A DNA stretch of 64,000 nucleotides from Gracilariopsis chorda (Eukaryota > Rhodophyta > Florideophyceae > Gracilariales > Gracilariaceae): contig NBIV01000076.1 of NCBI GenBank assembly GCA_003194525.1, positions 1 through 64,000 of the forward strand, written 5' to 3'. The notes below the pieces were generated by a model, which worked only from the letters and a program-made list of their open reading frames with translations, did no database searches and was not told where the DNA came from. Positions 32,645-43,617 of this stretch are shown in pieces. Made by a program: the position numbers and the translations under genes. Every line of letters begins with the position of its first letter. Positions within the stretch are counted from its first letter, which is position 1.

Positions 32645-33526
32645 AATTTGAGTCAGTTCCTCTTAGAGTTTTTTGGACAGCGCGGGTCGTTCGCTCTGTG
32701 CCCTAGTCCTCTGCAACGGAAACAAAGTCCGTTCTTGCAGCAGTGTTCTCTGGCTTCTGTGGTAAGCTTTTTTCTAACTTCACGTTTCCAATTTCCATTG
32801 GTACGGGTCCATTGTTATGCCGGTGGCCGCCCGCTCCTCTGCCAAATCTACTGGAACCCTCTCTTTTGTACGCTGACTCGACTCTCTCCGCATCTTTCAT
32901 CGCGTCTGTGACAGAGCTGTATTCCTTGGTACAAAGCTCTTTCCAAGTAAAGCACTTCAGTTTTCTTGTGTATCTGTCTACCTTTTCTTCCATACTGATA
33001 TTGGGAATATCCAGTATGATCTTCAGCAAATCCTCATTGTACTGCTGGACGCCTTTCATTTGTTTCCACTTGCTCAGTTTATCACGAGCAAGTTTTTCCT
33101 TGTTCACTATTCTGAAGCGGGGCTCTAGACCGTCAAATAGCTCGTCGAGTGTGGTGAAGTCTGTTCCATTTTTTGGGCGAGGTACCACTCGTGTGCTGCT
33201 CCACGAATCTAGCTGAGTGCTATAGGAAGTGCTTTGTCGTTTGAGTTTCCTTCCAGATAGTTCTGGAGATGCCTGATCCGACTATCAATGTTTTCCTTTC
33301 CAATAAACACAGGGGCTTTATTGGTGGTTGTCGCGGAAGAAGATTCGCCTCTAGAACTCAGGAGGAGGGTGAGAGTGGACTCGAGCGATGAGATCTTCTG
33401 TTCGGTTTCTCTTTGCAGTCTTTCCATTCTACCACGTGTATCCTCCAGCGCTCATCCCAGATTTTGGATAATCTGGTTTGCACAGGACTGTGGTGAGGGC
33501 GCAGTATTACTCGGAGTGCTCGACAT
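32640..33526 (-). pseudogene. Ty3/gypsy gag
   Basis: The frame opens at ATG 33526. It has one TGA at about 33454, a coiled-coil-like segment (LQRETEQKISSLESTL), a stop and frameshift at about 33209, then a typical capsid-like helical region to 32703. A frameshift precedes a degenerate knuckle (CFRCRGLGHR). It would build the retrotransposon particle. It is non-functional as read. Confidence 0.75.
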
Positions 33527-33811
33527 TGCGCGGAATCAATTGAAACAAGAAACGTTGCCAAATGGATCGGAATTTCGGGCCAGAAATTTGGATCTCGTTC
33601 GTTATAATGCGGATTTTTTTCGGAATTCTGCCAGAATGAAACAGTACAATGTGATAAAGTGGTTTCAGGCAACCGATCGGAAATTCGAGGTCTCGAGTTG
33701 GCATCCGTCCGCTGTAAGAACGTGGAAGCGTGTTGGAGTGGCTAAAGTAGAGTTCCTTCAGCTGAAGCTACCAAGGGTCAAGAGATTGGGAAGATAGTAA
33801 ACCCTGTACGG

Positions 33812-34658
33812 CTACTTCTCCCTCGACAAAGCCTGGTAATCTTGGCGCAGTGGGAGCTTGAACACAGCCACAAACAGTAGCTTAAACGGTAGAACGACCA
33901 ATGTTTTTTGCAGAACTGTGTTTATCGGGTTAAAAACGGCTGTTGAAGTGTTTCTGTTGATGCCTTTGTTCTTTTTCTTTAGCCATACGATGCTCGTTAC
34001 CTCTGCGATGGTTCTGGTAATGCTTCCAGTTGTTGAACGACGGTATACGGCAAATAGAACAACCAGGTGGTGACGTCTTTTACAACACCTTATTTTTGTG
34101 TTTGGTTCCGTGGAGGTGTTCTTCAAGTTGTACGCGGCTCTTGAAGCGTAAATTGCAGTCGTCAGACCTAGGTGTACCAAGCCGACGACGAAGTGTACGC
34201 TTTCTCTGGCGACGAATACGATTGTTTGCCACACGGTAGAGGTTGATATTTCCGGCGTCACGGATCCGCAGGACACGTCTGCGGTTCTGATTGGCGGAGT
34301 CGTACGCCTGACGAATACGGTCCCCGACTATTTGGACTCCTGTAGGTTGGTCCACAATTGAAGTTGGTTGACGTTCGTTTGAGACTTCTGGGCCTATGTC
34401 CACTGGCTCGGGAGATGGTGGTTGACTATGAGGCGTCCGGGGTTCAAGCAAAACGAGGTTGTCGACTGGTTCAGGTGAAGGCGTACGGGGTTCGAAGGAG
34501 AAGCTGCGATCAGCTACGGGGGTTCCAGGGTCGGCGAGGTTCACGGGTGGTGGCGGCGGCGGGGTTGATGGTGGTTCGGAGGATATGTCTGTGTTGGTGT
34601 CCACCGACGGCGAGGATGGCGGTACCCTCAGTCGGAGTATTGGGCTCACTTGAAACAC
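33812..34658 (-). pseudogene. Proline-rich ORF with two U1-like C2H2 zinc fingers
   Basis: Residues ~1-110 are Pro/Ser-rich with repeated EPRTPSPEPVD-like segments. An Arg-rich stretch and a U1-type finger missing its first Cys follow (NLRFKSRVQLEEHLHGTKH). The frame stops at 34080. In the same frame beyond the stop lies a second finger (CSICRIPSF...H...H). It starts ~130 bases inside an LTR and its primer-binding site, so it is probably the first ORF of that LTR element. A host zinc-finger gene is the alternative. Which family it belongs to is unknown. Confidence 0.5.
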
Positions 34659-34787
34659 ACAATTGGTCTGAAATCAACAATCAGTATGATCTGGACCTCT
34701 GTGCCTCATCCAAACTTGGGGAGTTTTGTGTAGCAAAATCCACCAAAGCTGGATGGTCACCAAATTCAGGTAAGCGCAGTACTTACT

Positions 34788-34801
34788 TTCGAATGCTACC
34801 A
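34788..34801 (-). other. Primer-binding site of minus-strand LTR element
   Basis: Immediately inside the LTR the minus strand reads TGGTAGCATTCGAA. TGGTAGCA complements the TGCTACCA end typical of eukaryotic initiator tRNA-Met. Confidence 0.6.
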
Positions 34802-34802
34802 A

Positions 34803-35454
34803 TGTTAGAAACAGAGGTGCAGTGGTTGAATTGGTTGGAATTCGATGGTGATGATCCCAGTTAGAAGTTCGGAACATCCATCGGGGTTTATATAGAGTTT
34901 CTAGTCTAGTTCTATCAGTGCCACTAGTCGATGAAAACTCGTCCGAGTTAAACTGTATGATGCTTGGTGTTCGTGCTGGCCTCCGTACGCGACTGGTTTA
35001 CCGGGTTCAGTGCCAGATCTAGTCGTTTGATGACTTGGCAAATTCGATCAATGCTGAGGACTTGTCATCAGACAAGGTCTTCATGATCTGGCATGAACCC
35101 AAGGTGCCAGTGATAACTTGGCACGACTCCCTCGGGAATCTCCCATGACCGTTTGATCCCTACTGTACTTTTTGAAGTGTCTGTCAACGTTGTGAGTAGT
35201 AGGCAACGTGTAATTTAGAGCCAATATGTCCACATGGTCAACCAGGACTTCTTTGACATGAACATGTTGTCATGTCATACTGACAGGGTGTCACCAAGAT
35301 ATCAACTCGGCTTGGAGGCCAGTTTGGTATGGCAAATGGGTAGCCAATTCCTTCAGCAGATCGAGTAAACTAAACCTAGCTGGTTTGTGCACGTTAGAAA
35401 TGATGCTAGAGCCAACTATACTCAAAGAAAGGTAAATAATAACTAATTCTAACA
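34803..35454 (-). repeat. LTR, 652 bp, family also seen at 50117-50790
   Basis: On the minus strand it begins TGTTAGA and ends TCTAACA, a 7-bp terminal inverted repeat. It aligns along its length with the solo LTR at 50117-50790, which lies on the opposite strand, including a TATATAAACCCCGATGGATG-like core. A primer-binding site follows, so this is a 5' LTR. No matching 3' LTR was found to the left. Confidence 0.82.
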
Positions 35455-35518
35455 GTATTCAAGGGCTTTTTGCCTCAATTATGCATAAAAATGGACAATC
35501 ACAACACATTGGCTTTAG

Positions 35519-36226
35519 TTGGTGACACCAATGTTCGATATGCAGATGTTAGCTGGTGCCGACAGCATGACTATGACGGTATTGATATATGGCGGTCCAC
35601 ATGCTGGACTCGAAACCCCCATGCTTTTACTCAAAAATGCGGACAAGAACTATCTCATCCGAGCCCTCCCAGACGATGTCCAATGTGTAGCTTACCGCAT
35701 GGGGCTAAAGGCATGGATGGACAAGCGGATATTGTTGCAGTGGCTTAAAGGAAAACGAGTCTTACAACTTCTTCCTGATGGGGGAAAACGTGTTCTTTAT
35801 GTTGATAATGTCAACACGCATGATCTTACAGAAGAAGTGAAAGCCGCACTGCGAGAGATTTATACGGAGATTCGGTTCTTTCCATGCAATGCTACTCATT
35901 TCGTTCAGCTGGTGGATAGTTTTGCTATCCAAGAATTAAAAACGTACTGGCGTAATGAATGTGATGATTATAAGATGAATGCTCTTGATAAGAAAATGTG
36001 GGCGGATGGCATGAGCACGTCGGGAAAACAAAGCAATATAGGCAAGCGATATTTTCTCCAACTTGCAACAAAGTCTTTTCGCGCAATAAGAGCACAGCGC
36101 GATACAGATGGAGTGAGCTACGCTAGGAAAGCCATGTTAAGATGCGGAATGGCTTTGAATTTGAATGGGAAGTGGGAACAGATGCAGTTGTTATTTGAAC
36201 TCCAGGGTATCATACGCAATTATTGA
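35519..36226 (+). pseudogene. pogo/Tigger-type DDE transposase, C-terminal part
   Basis: This 235-codon frame matches the DDE_1 superfamily of Tc1-mariner/pogo transposases. It contains a beta-rich segment (TMTVLIYGGPHAG), YVDNVNTH around the second catalytic Asp, and RFFPCNATHFVQLVDSFAI, the usual FLPPNTTH..QPLD region with Pro replaced. The N-terminal DNA-binding half and the first catalytic Asp are missing; the LTR that ends 65 bases upstream probably cut the gene. There is no sign of activity. Confidence 0.72.
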
Positions 36227-36315
36227 GCTAATGTTGAAGGTCAAGTAGCGGGGGAGATTGACTGAGATTCGATAGGAAGCCCACACAATTAAAGTTGGCA
36301 GATATTGGTGTGGCC

Positions 36316-36430
36316 CATACCAATTTTACCATACCACAATTAGTGTGGATTACCATATAGGGTGGGCCACACTATTATTTGTGAGGTGCTCTGGAACACA
36401 GCACTCAAAAAAAGTGTGACCCACACTAAT
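36316..36430. repeat. Overlapping terminal-inverted-repeat footprints (MITE-like)
   Basis: ATTAGTGTGG at 36339-36348 pairs with CCACACTAAT at 36421-36430. Inside, GGTGTGGCCCA near 36317 pairs with TGGGCCACACTA near 36365. Each can be read as TA-flanked GTGTGG...CCACAC ends, as expected for Tc1/mariner-type elements. They may mark the right end of the adjacent pogo-type element. Confidence 0.5.
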
Positions 36431-36732
36431 CACGGTGATTGTTTGTACCTTCGGAACTTACCACTAGTGCGTTTGGTATTGCCAAACTCGGGCAACGGTA
36501 ACTTGACGCACTTGATCCAAAGGGTGAATATTATCCTCAGCACGGCACCATATGCGTCTACCTTACTGCATTTACACATTCGCAGCAAGTTGGAAGGTCC
36601 CGGTGGCAGTATTACATTTTGGTAATTTGATTACTCATTTTTTCCATTCTTTCGCTTCACGCCGAGCGCTGCAACATGGGTAGCGATCGCACCGGCTTAA
36701 TTCGGGAAATGGTTTGATTTAAGACGAAATGG
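36431..36732. other. Intergenic DNA, nothing recognised
   Basis: This is AT-rich sequence with no supported gene or repeat. Confidence 0.5.
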
Positions 36733-37893
36733 CTATGAAACATGGAATCTCGAATCTCGCAAATTCCATTGGCCTCTCTTGCAACCTGAGCAGGTCCCCG
36801 CCAGATTATGACCACCCTCCTCCCCCTCACTCATTCCATGCTCGACAACCACCATTTTGCCAGGTAGTGTGACAGTTCTGCTGGCAATTTCATAGGCTAA
36901 AACAATCCGTGGCTGCGTCCATTTGCCTCTTTTGTCGTTTTTCTGCTTAATAAACACTTGAACGCTATCGCCCACCGAGATCTGGAGCTTTTTCAGGGCT
37001 TTTGACCACAGAATTAGTGTGAGCTTTCGTCTTGCCATGATTTTTTGATGAGCATCCAACAGTTCTTGAGGAAGCGTGGGGGGTGTGGTTTCTCCTTCGA
37101 TCGGTTGCGTGTACCCTTGGGCAAGCTCTTGAGCCGACATGACATCGCTTCCGTACAGTTCATTGGACACTGTGATGGATTGCTGTACTTCGAATGCTCT
37201 CCATCGCTCTGTCTTCATAGATGTGTCCGATTGGAGCCCCAAAAATAAATCGCTGATGATGCGATGCTTTGATTCTAACACATTCTTGTTGTGCCCTCGC
37301 GGCAGAATGGGACTTAGTTCCATTCCCATGTCTTCTAGAAAATCGCGGGAGATCAAGTTGTCAAATGCCGGGTCAAAGAGTACAGCCTCTGGTGGCCAAA
37401 ACGGCGTGATCCACTGAGAGTCGAGTGCTACGATTGCATTGTTCATCGAGGTACCAGGAACCATCACTCCAGCAGAATAGTGTGACACAGTGTCCATAGT
37501 GTACGCCACACAATGATCTTTAAGAAACATATGATCGATACACACCACCTGATTAAGATTCCCGGTCATGTTGCTTAGACAGAACTCTCTCGTTGCCGCT
37601 GGATTTGCGGTCGTAGTACAGGCGGTACATTTGTCGAGTTTTTCTTGTAGGTACTTGTCAACCTGTTGGTTCCAGAGGCCATTCCTTTCCATTTAAACCT
37701 TGATATCTGAATAAGTATAATGTCCGCAGACGTGCTGGTGCACCTCATCAATGATCTTCTTCAGTTCCTTCCCAGGCCACTCCGTTTTGTCGTTTTCTAT
37801 GTGAGCCGTCACACAGAACAGTGCCATCTCTTTTGTGCTCGTCTGAGTGTCTGTACGGGACGTAGAAGCGGAATGAGGTATGTATGAATGCAT
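36733..37893 (-). pseudogene. Integrase (HHCC and core) with one in-frame TAA
   Basis: A first frame ends at 37693 with VHQHVCGHYTYSDI, holding the His pair. After one in-frame TAA the next frame supplies CTAC, completing HHCC. The core shows VCIDHMFL (first Asp), VLFDPAFDN (second Asp) and VLESKHRI (Glu). A basic C-terminal domain ends at 36733. Only one nonsense codon breaks the integrase, so it is fairly young. Confidence 0.72.
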
Positions 37894-37944
37894 ATCCCTA
37901 TCGATGAGAGTAGTTTTGCCTCTCTTGCCGAGCTGGGCGGCCAG

Positions 37945-38337
37945 CTATTCCAAAAAGTTCTTTCCCATGTGGAGTATGTTGTAATGATTTGTCATATTCT
38001 TCCCAACGACCCACTGGGATGAGCATTCGATCGCCAAGTGTCGGATACGGACTTCGTGTCTTTCGTTAGAGCGCGCGACGAGCATGATGGAACCAAGTAT
38101 TTTTCTTTGCTCGCTACTGTGGCTTCCTGATCCGTATTGCCAGTATACACGACCCTCGATAGCTTTCAGCAACGGTTTGAGGTCTCCATTCCACCCGGGG
38201 CAAACGAGATCCTTAATCATCCTAAATTCTTGTATCCCAATGCCACTGAATGGAGCTCCGTCGTCCAGTAGAGGTACATCGAAGTCCGTGTCGAACGATC
38301 CGCCATCTCCTAAGCAGGCCATATTAAATGAAAGCAC
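37945..38337 (-). pseudogene. Retroviral-type aspartic protease segment
   Basis: The 130-codon frame contains LLDDGAPFSGIG, matching the D[S/T]GA box with Asp for Ser/Thr at the second place. The rest is plausibly the protease fold, but catalytic competence is doubtful. Confidence 0.55.
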
Positions 38338-38385
38338 GTTCTTCCGACTTCGTCCTACGTCGGGTGGAGCGTCGTAAGACTTCTT

Positions 38386-38690
38386 CTATCCCGCCTTCAT
38401 CGTGCCATTTCTCCTGTGATCGGTAGCCCAGTGTCCATAGTTCTCGCATGTGTGGCACTGTGATTTCCTCGTCATCTCTTCAATTTGCTCAGGGGTTTTC
38501 TCCTTGCGGTTATGTCTTGTACTGTTGCTAGAGCGAGATTTTTGTGCATAAGGAGAGTTGCTAGACAATGGTTCTGATGAAGAGCGTCCACCTGTACGGG
38601 TGCACTGCCGGAGAAGGGAAACGATAGAGCTGTAAGAAACGCTCTTCAGATGCTCATCTGTGGAAGCATTTCTCCCAAGGCTGGAACGTT
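38386..38690 (-). pseudogene. gag C-terminus with zinc knuckle
   Basis: The frame is open back to about 38690 and includes LKSVSYSSIVSLLRQC, a Ser/Arg-rich stretch and a knuckle CHTCENYGHWATDH in which the last Cys is His. The start is not visible. Confidence 0.6.
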
Positions 38691-38697
38691 CCCGCGC

Positions 38698-40805
38698 TCA
38701 CTTACCCAATACAGATACTCTCTGGGTGTTCTTCACATCAGAGAACGCCAGCATGCCACCAAGGCTCCTGACATTTTGGATCGCACATCCACAACCAAGC
38801 CTTCCAAGTTCTTTCCCTGTCCTTTGTGAACGGTAGCTGCAAACGCGAGACAAATGGGGAACTGCCTTCAAACCATGCGAATGTTTGCGAAAGAAAACTC
38901 GAAGTCGATACGATGTAAGAGCTGTCATTCTAGAACCTGTCCATTTTCGTCGAATCGAGCCACCTGAATCGTAAATTGATCGATAAGAACGACTACGAAC
39001 AGCTTTACGTTGACCACAGCGGGATGCAGCACGTTCCGAATTACCATAACTGGAACACGGATCTTCAACTCCAAGTTATGATGCGGTACTGCAGAAGGCG
39101 CATACTGATATGTAAACTCGGAGACGATAGTACTGGCGAAGTCAGTCTCTGGATTCTGTCCACGACCAGAATGCACGGTTTTCGCTGACAGAAGAGTGAA
39201 GCGCTCACCAGGAAATTGATCTAGCACTGCCGCATTATGTTCGTCGACCAACTGGTTTGTGGACGCAACGAGCATTTTGCTGAGATCCACATCGTCCTTG
39301 CGTTGTGTTGTGAGCCACTTTCACAGGAATTGATAGGCGGTTTGCATGCCACTGGTAGATCTGAATGGTAGTAGAGCGTTGTTAGATATTGTATTGCGTG
39401 CAATGGAACGTAACAGCGATGCAAATGCCGGCTCATCGCCTAGGCGTACTTGCTCGGTGAGGTACAGCACTTGAACCGAGCACAATTTCCACAGAGCACT
39501 CTTCCACGGCAACTCGTTGAAAATGTTTGTGTACAGTCGTCTCACATTTCCACTTCACTCGGGCTCTATGCCCACCTGCGGCACCACTGGAAGCAGCTGG
39601 GAGTAGTCGCCGGATAGAACGATGTTCGAGCCCCCAAACAGAGGCGTGTTTTCCATTCCACGGCAGCAAAGATCTTTCAGCAATGCATCCATGAGTTCAA
39701 AGAGCTTTCGTGAGAGCATGGACGCCTCATCCAAGACGAGCAGTTGTATTTCGCGTAGCAGTTCGGTACGTTGAGATCGGGGACCGTACTTTGACAAAGT
39801 GGCTGTAGTGCTGCTTGTACAGTCCTTGTCAGCTACACCCAGTCCGAGCAGGCTATGTAAAGTGTGGCCACCTTCGTACAAAGAAGCTGCAATGACTGTT
39901 TTGGCAATCATTTCGGCGAGCATTCCTTCCGACTCAGCAATATCATGAAGGAGGTTGAGGAAGTAGGTCTTTCCGGTTCTTGCGGATCCTTGCACAAAGA
40001 ACACCTTTCCAGGAGTGCTTGCTCGCTCCTGCAGCGCCTGCCGTTCTTGCAATGCGGCAATGACGGTGTCAATGACTTGTACTTGGCGAGGTTTTAAGGT
40101 GGCGTACCTTGACTGCAACGTTGACGCATTTCGTACCACTCGCGCCTCTAGAGTTGTTGTAGCTCGATTCGCCTCAGTCAATGCTGCATAATCCTGCTGT
40201 AGGTGTTGAGAGAAGAAGCTGTGCTCGCAAAGCAGTCGACTTCCATGCCGTTCTGAGATCTCCACCATACGTCTATACATTTCTTGCTTTCGTTGCTGCT
40301 CACCTCCTGTACGTATGTCAATACAAAGCGCCTCCAAGTTTCTGATGGCCATTTTCTCTGGGTCTGCGCCTTGTTTGTATATTGTGACAACCAGACGTCG
40401 TATCTCGGACGGTGTGCTGTACATCTGCACTGCTTCTTGAAATCCAATATCAAACTCGGATCCGTCTGCGAGCAGTACGCTTACAATCGTAGTCTCACGA
40501 TATGTTCCATACTGCTGTCCGTTGAAAGTCCTTCCGTCTTCATAAGAGCTCGAGCCGTGATTCATGAGCAGCAAGCGCAGAGCAAAGAGCTCAATTTCGG
40601 ACGGTGAAACACCTCTCATCCTTGCGACGCACTGCTCTTCTTCCGTGCGCTCTACCATGTACATGGGCGGATCACAGTTTTCTGTGGGCACCTGGCCTGT
40701 CTTTGCCGTATTGGTTAAGCACGCGGGCAGTAAGCGTGCGATACAATCGCACTTTTTCAAACTACGAAAGTTAGTCGAGGTTTGTGTATGCTTCGGGCTT
40801 TGCAT
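38698..40805 (-). pseudogene. Helicase half of the second Helitron transposase
   Basis: Walker A reads GSARTGKTYF, Walker B LLVLDEASML, and the next motif GDYSQLLPVVP, after which the frame breaks at about 39555. The C-terminal part continues in three other frames to FAATVHKGQGKNLEG at about 38810, the late helicase motif. It is Pif1-type and clearly decayed. Confidence 0.8.
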
Positions 40806-41982
40806 AGTATCTCTCCAGTGTAGACGGCTGCGATGCAGAAAGGAGCTGGTTTGGACCTCTCAGCAGCAATGTGCGCTCTTCTTCTAAGTCAATGGCCAGT
40901 CGTTCTACTTTTGGTACGATGTGAACATGTCGAAACTTGAAAATTCTCCAAGCTGCATTGGCGGCGACCACCACACGCGCTCGCCTGTATGCACGAATGT
41001 CGTTCTGCACCTGCGGCTCTTGTTGCTGCTCGTTCTGTGTGCCTGTCTAATTAGCACCATTCACATTGAGCACCACCTCCTGGGCTTTAGGCTGCTTAAA
41101 GGCGTAATTCATCAGATAAGCCACTGCGCCCTCTCCTTGCATGCGTTCTACGTTGATATGAGAGCGGTAATTCTTGGTCAGATTTGGGTTGTACGGGACA
41201 ATCTTGGGGTCTTCTTGCGTTCTTCTGCGGTAGATAACGCGATTCGTGCATTCTTTCATGTACGTTTCCGGCACAATCATGTTGCGGTCGTATCCAAACT
41301 TGCACCGCCCGGCACGATTCCGGCAATAGGGGGAGTGGCGCTGCCTGTGCATGGAACGAATGAGGGCACGCAACGAGTCTTCTTCTTCTGGAAAGGGAAG
41401 TTCTGCACGAATCAGCTCGTCGATCACATCAACATCTTCAATTACGCCTCCTTCGAGCCAAACGAGCATTTTGTGATGGGGCATATTGCGTTCTTGAATC
41501 TCAAGCTTTGATGCAAGCCCCAAGCACTTCATTCCAAAGATGTGATCCAAGTTCTTCTCCAAGTCTTTCATGAAGTCATTTGCGTACTGTTGATACACCC
41601 TTGCAATCAGATCCGGTCGTTCAAACAGTGGAGGGTGGCGTTCCGATTGCTGGTATCCATACCAATGCGCTGGATGTGCTCTCTCCAGATGTTTTTGGTG
41701 ATTGTAATGAAAAGAGAAGGCGGTTCTCTCTGCACTACAATCGCCTGTACATTCATCCGCTTGTTCTTCCAGTACGTTGCTGAGTTGACCGAGTGATTGG
41801 GCAGAAATATGCGTCCCATTGTGCGAACAGTGATGGTGACACAGGACCTGATTGCTGTTGTGCTTGCTGGATCTCTTGCTCTTGTACAATACGTGCCTGT
41901 TGTTCTCTCTCCAGGAAACGTATTCGCATGTCCTTAATGTCTTTTTGCGTGCGGAGCATCCACATCTGCATAAACTGTCCAC
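40771..41982 (-). pseudogene. Rep domain and linker of the second Helitron transposase
   Basis: It contains HIFGMKCLGLASKLEIQE and MPHHKMLVWL where active Helitrons have an HUH box such as PHAH; here the His residues are adjacent. CRNRAGRCKFGYDR and VPYNPNLTKNYRSHINVE follow, then AVAYLMNYAFK at the Tyr-pair position (YLMNY). A frame change near 41047 joins to the 40771-41010 linker. Confidence 0.75.
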
Positions 41983-41985
41983 TGT

Positions 41986-43617
41986 TTAGGAGGATGTTGC
42001 CTGAGTACAGACGTCGTTTCGCGTTCTCAGCCCAGGTGAGCTTTTGGAGCTTCCAATCGTTGAAGCTGAGACCTGAGCTTTGCTGTGTGGAGTTCCTTGC
42101 ATCCAGAAACAGGCCGATGTCAAACGGTTCGTACTGATCACCGTACGGGTAGAGAAGACGGAAAGTGCCCTTCTTTGCAAGTTTGGATGCCGGTTATAGA
42201 AGTCAGTACCGCAATACCGCATTTTTGGGGCATTCGCAGTCGCCCCTGCTCCAGCAGCAGCAGCAGTAGTCACTGCAGCGTGCTCTTCGGTTACGGCTCC
42301 TTCTACCAAGCACGGTACCTGAGATTCCACCCAGTACAGGCCAGTTGGATCCACGACGAGCGTTCTCATCAAGTTTGGACCCCCACCAGGAAGATCTTCA
42401 GGGAGAGGGCCATCACCTGCATGAGGAGCACTGACTGTAGCACTTCGGGATCCTTCGTATCCACGTACGATTACTCTTTTTTCCGCTGCTTTCACGCTGA
42501 TATCCACGGCGGTCTCCGCATTTTGCTGTTGTTGTTGCTGTTGCGTGCTATGCCAGGATTGGTAACGCTCGCGCCCAACGTCTGACTTCGGCTGGATCAA
42601 ATCGTACAACTTGGGTACGGTGTTTCTTACGTTGATATCCTGAATGAACGCACGCACATTGGCACGAGCATAGTGAGATAGATCCAAGGAAGGTGGAACG
42701 GTATCCAACAGAAAGCTGTAGCGCGTGTTGTTCTGGTTCTGGGTGGTCAGAGCGGGAGCTGCGTTGCCCTTAAGTCTGAGAAAGGACAGACCGCCTCCTA
42801 TCATATACGACATGTCCATGAACGCTTGCGTCGTCACGAAGAGCGTATTGAAGTTGAATAAATTGCTGTGAGAGGCTCTCAGGCTATAAAGACTGCGAAC
42901 CAACTCGCTGCTATGCCTTCTGCGGAACGTGACGCCCCATCCTGAAATTCTTCTCGCACTCCTCCACTTCCATCGGAACGGGCATCTGTTCTTCTTCTAT
43001 AACTTTTTGCAGAGGGTGCGCATCTGTTTGCACGGTTGTGTGGCCCTCATCATCGACAGCAGGTGCAGGAATTTGTGGGAGAGATAGAGGCACAGGAAAA
43101 GAAGTTGGTTTTGATGTGGGCCTGTAACCACTTGCCCCAGCAACGCGCGTAGGTGCAGGAGAAACTTCGTCCTCTTCCACGGCTGGAACAATGGTTCCCT
43201 GCACGTGCACTCCGCTCTCACTTACCGGCATCTCATCTGGAGTGGGAGGAACTGGCAATTGCCGAAGTCGTCCAGCTTCTGGCCTTGGGCCGACTGAGTT
43301 CATTCTGGCCCTTCCGCATTGGCTCTGGCACAACCGGAATTGGCTCTGGCCCCTCCTGACTTGGCTCTAGCCCCTCCAGCGTTTGCTCGGGCACCTTCCA
43401 CATTCTTTCTGGCCCCTCCGGAATTGGCTCTGGCATCTCCAGAATTCTCTCTGGCACCTCCGGCATTGGATCGAGCACCCCCGTTATTGGCTCGTGCACC
43501 TCCAGAATTGGCTCGTGCACCTCCAGAATTGGCTTTGGGACCTCCAGGATTCGCTCGAGCACCTTCAGAGTTCGGCCCGGCCCCACCAGAGTTGTGAAGT
43601 GGACCTCCTCGCGTCAT
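41986..43617 (-). pseudogene. N-terminal part of the second Helitron transposase
   Basis: The frame starts at ATG 43617 with heptads of the type GGARANS encoded by a 21-bp minisatellite. It shifts near 43310 into a Pro/Val-rich segment (42911-43333) and then into a region with poly-Gln and poly-Ala (41986-42903). No catalytic motif lies here. The function is unknown; low-complexity N-termini are common in Helitron transposases. Confidence 0.6.
43345..43590. repeat. 21-bp coding minisatellite
   Basis: About eleven degenerate 21-bp units are present. Because 21 is a multiple of three, several frames on both strands stay open and give GGARANS or LEVPEPI heptads. Only the first lies in the Helitron reading frame. 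Confidence 0.82.

Larger units (their letters stand above)
29850..33779 (-). mobile_element. Degenerate Ty3/gypsy retrotransposon (gag-PR-RT-RH-IN)
   Basis: On the minus strand the order is gag, CCHC-like knuckle, aspartic protease, reverse transcriptase, RNase H, integrase. This is the Ty3/gypsy order. It is broken by stops and frameshifts and is truncated inside the integrase core near 29870. A primer-binding-like TGGTAGCTTC lies about 250 bases before gag, on the minus strand near 33775. No LTRs were recognised for it. Confidence 0.82.
36733..38690 (-). mobile_element. copia-like retrotransposon remnant (gag knuckle-PR-IN, no RT)
   Basis: On the minus strand a zinc knuckle, a protease-like segment and an integrase follow each other directly. 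Protease next to integrase is the Ty1/copia order, but no reverse transcriptase follows. The upstream end abuts the second Helitron's helicase at about 38695, which marks a junction between the two elements. Confidence 0.65.
38698..43617 (-). mobile_element. Second, unrelated Helitron (decayed), minus strand
   Basis: About 4.9 kb of minus-strand coding sequence follows the Helitron order: repeat-rich N-terminus, Cys-poor central region, Rep domain, Pif1-type helicase. The protein sequence is very different from the array element, so this is another family. Frameshifts and stops are frequent. Its 3' end is missing where the copia-like remnant begins. Confidence 0.78.

Noticed and set aside
43233-43586. 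Alternative LEVPEPI-type heptad ORF
   Set aside because: It is a shadow frame of the 21-bp minisatellite; the GGARANS frame starts at the upstream ATG and fits the Helitron layout better.
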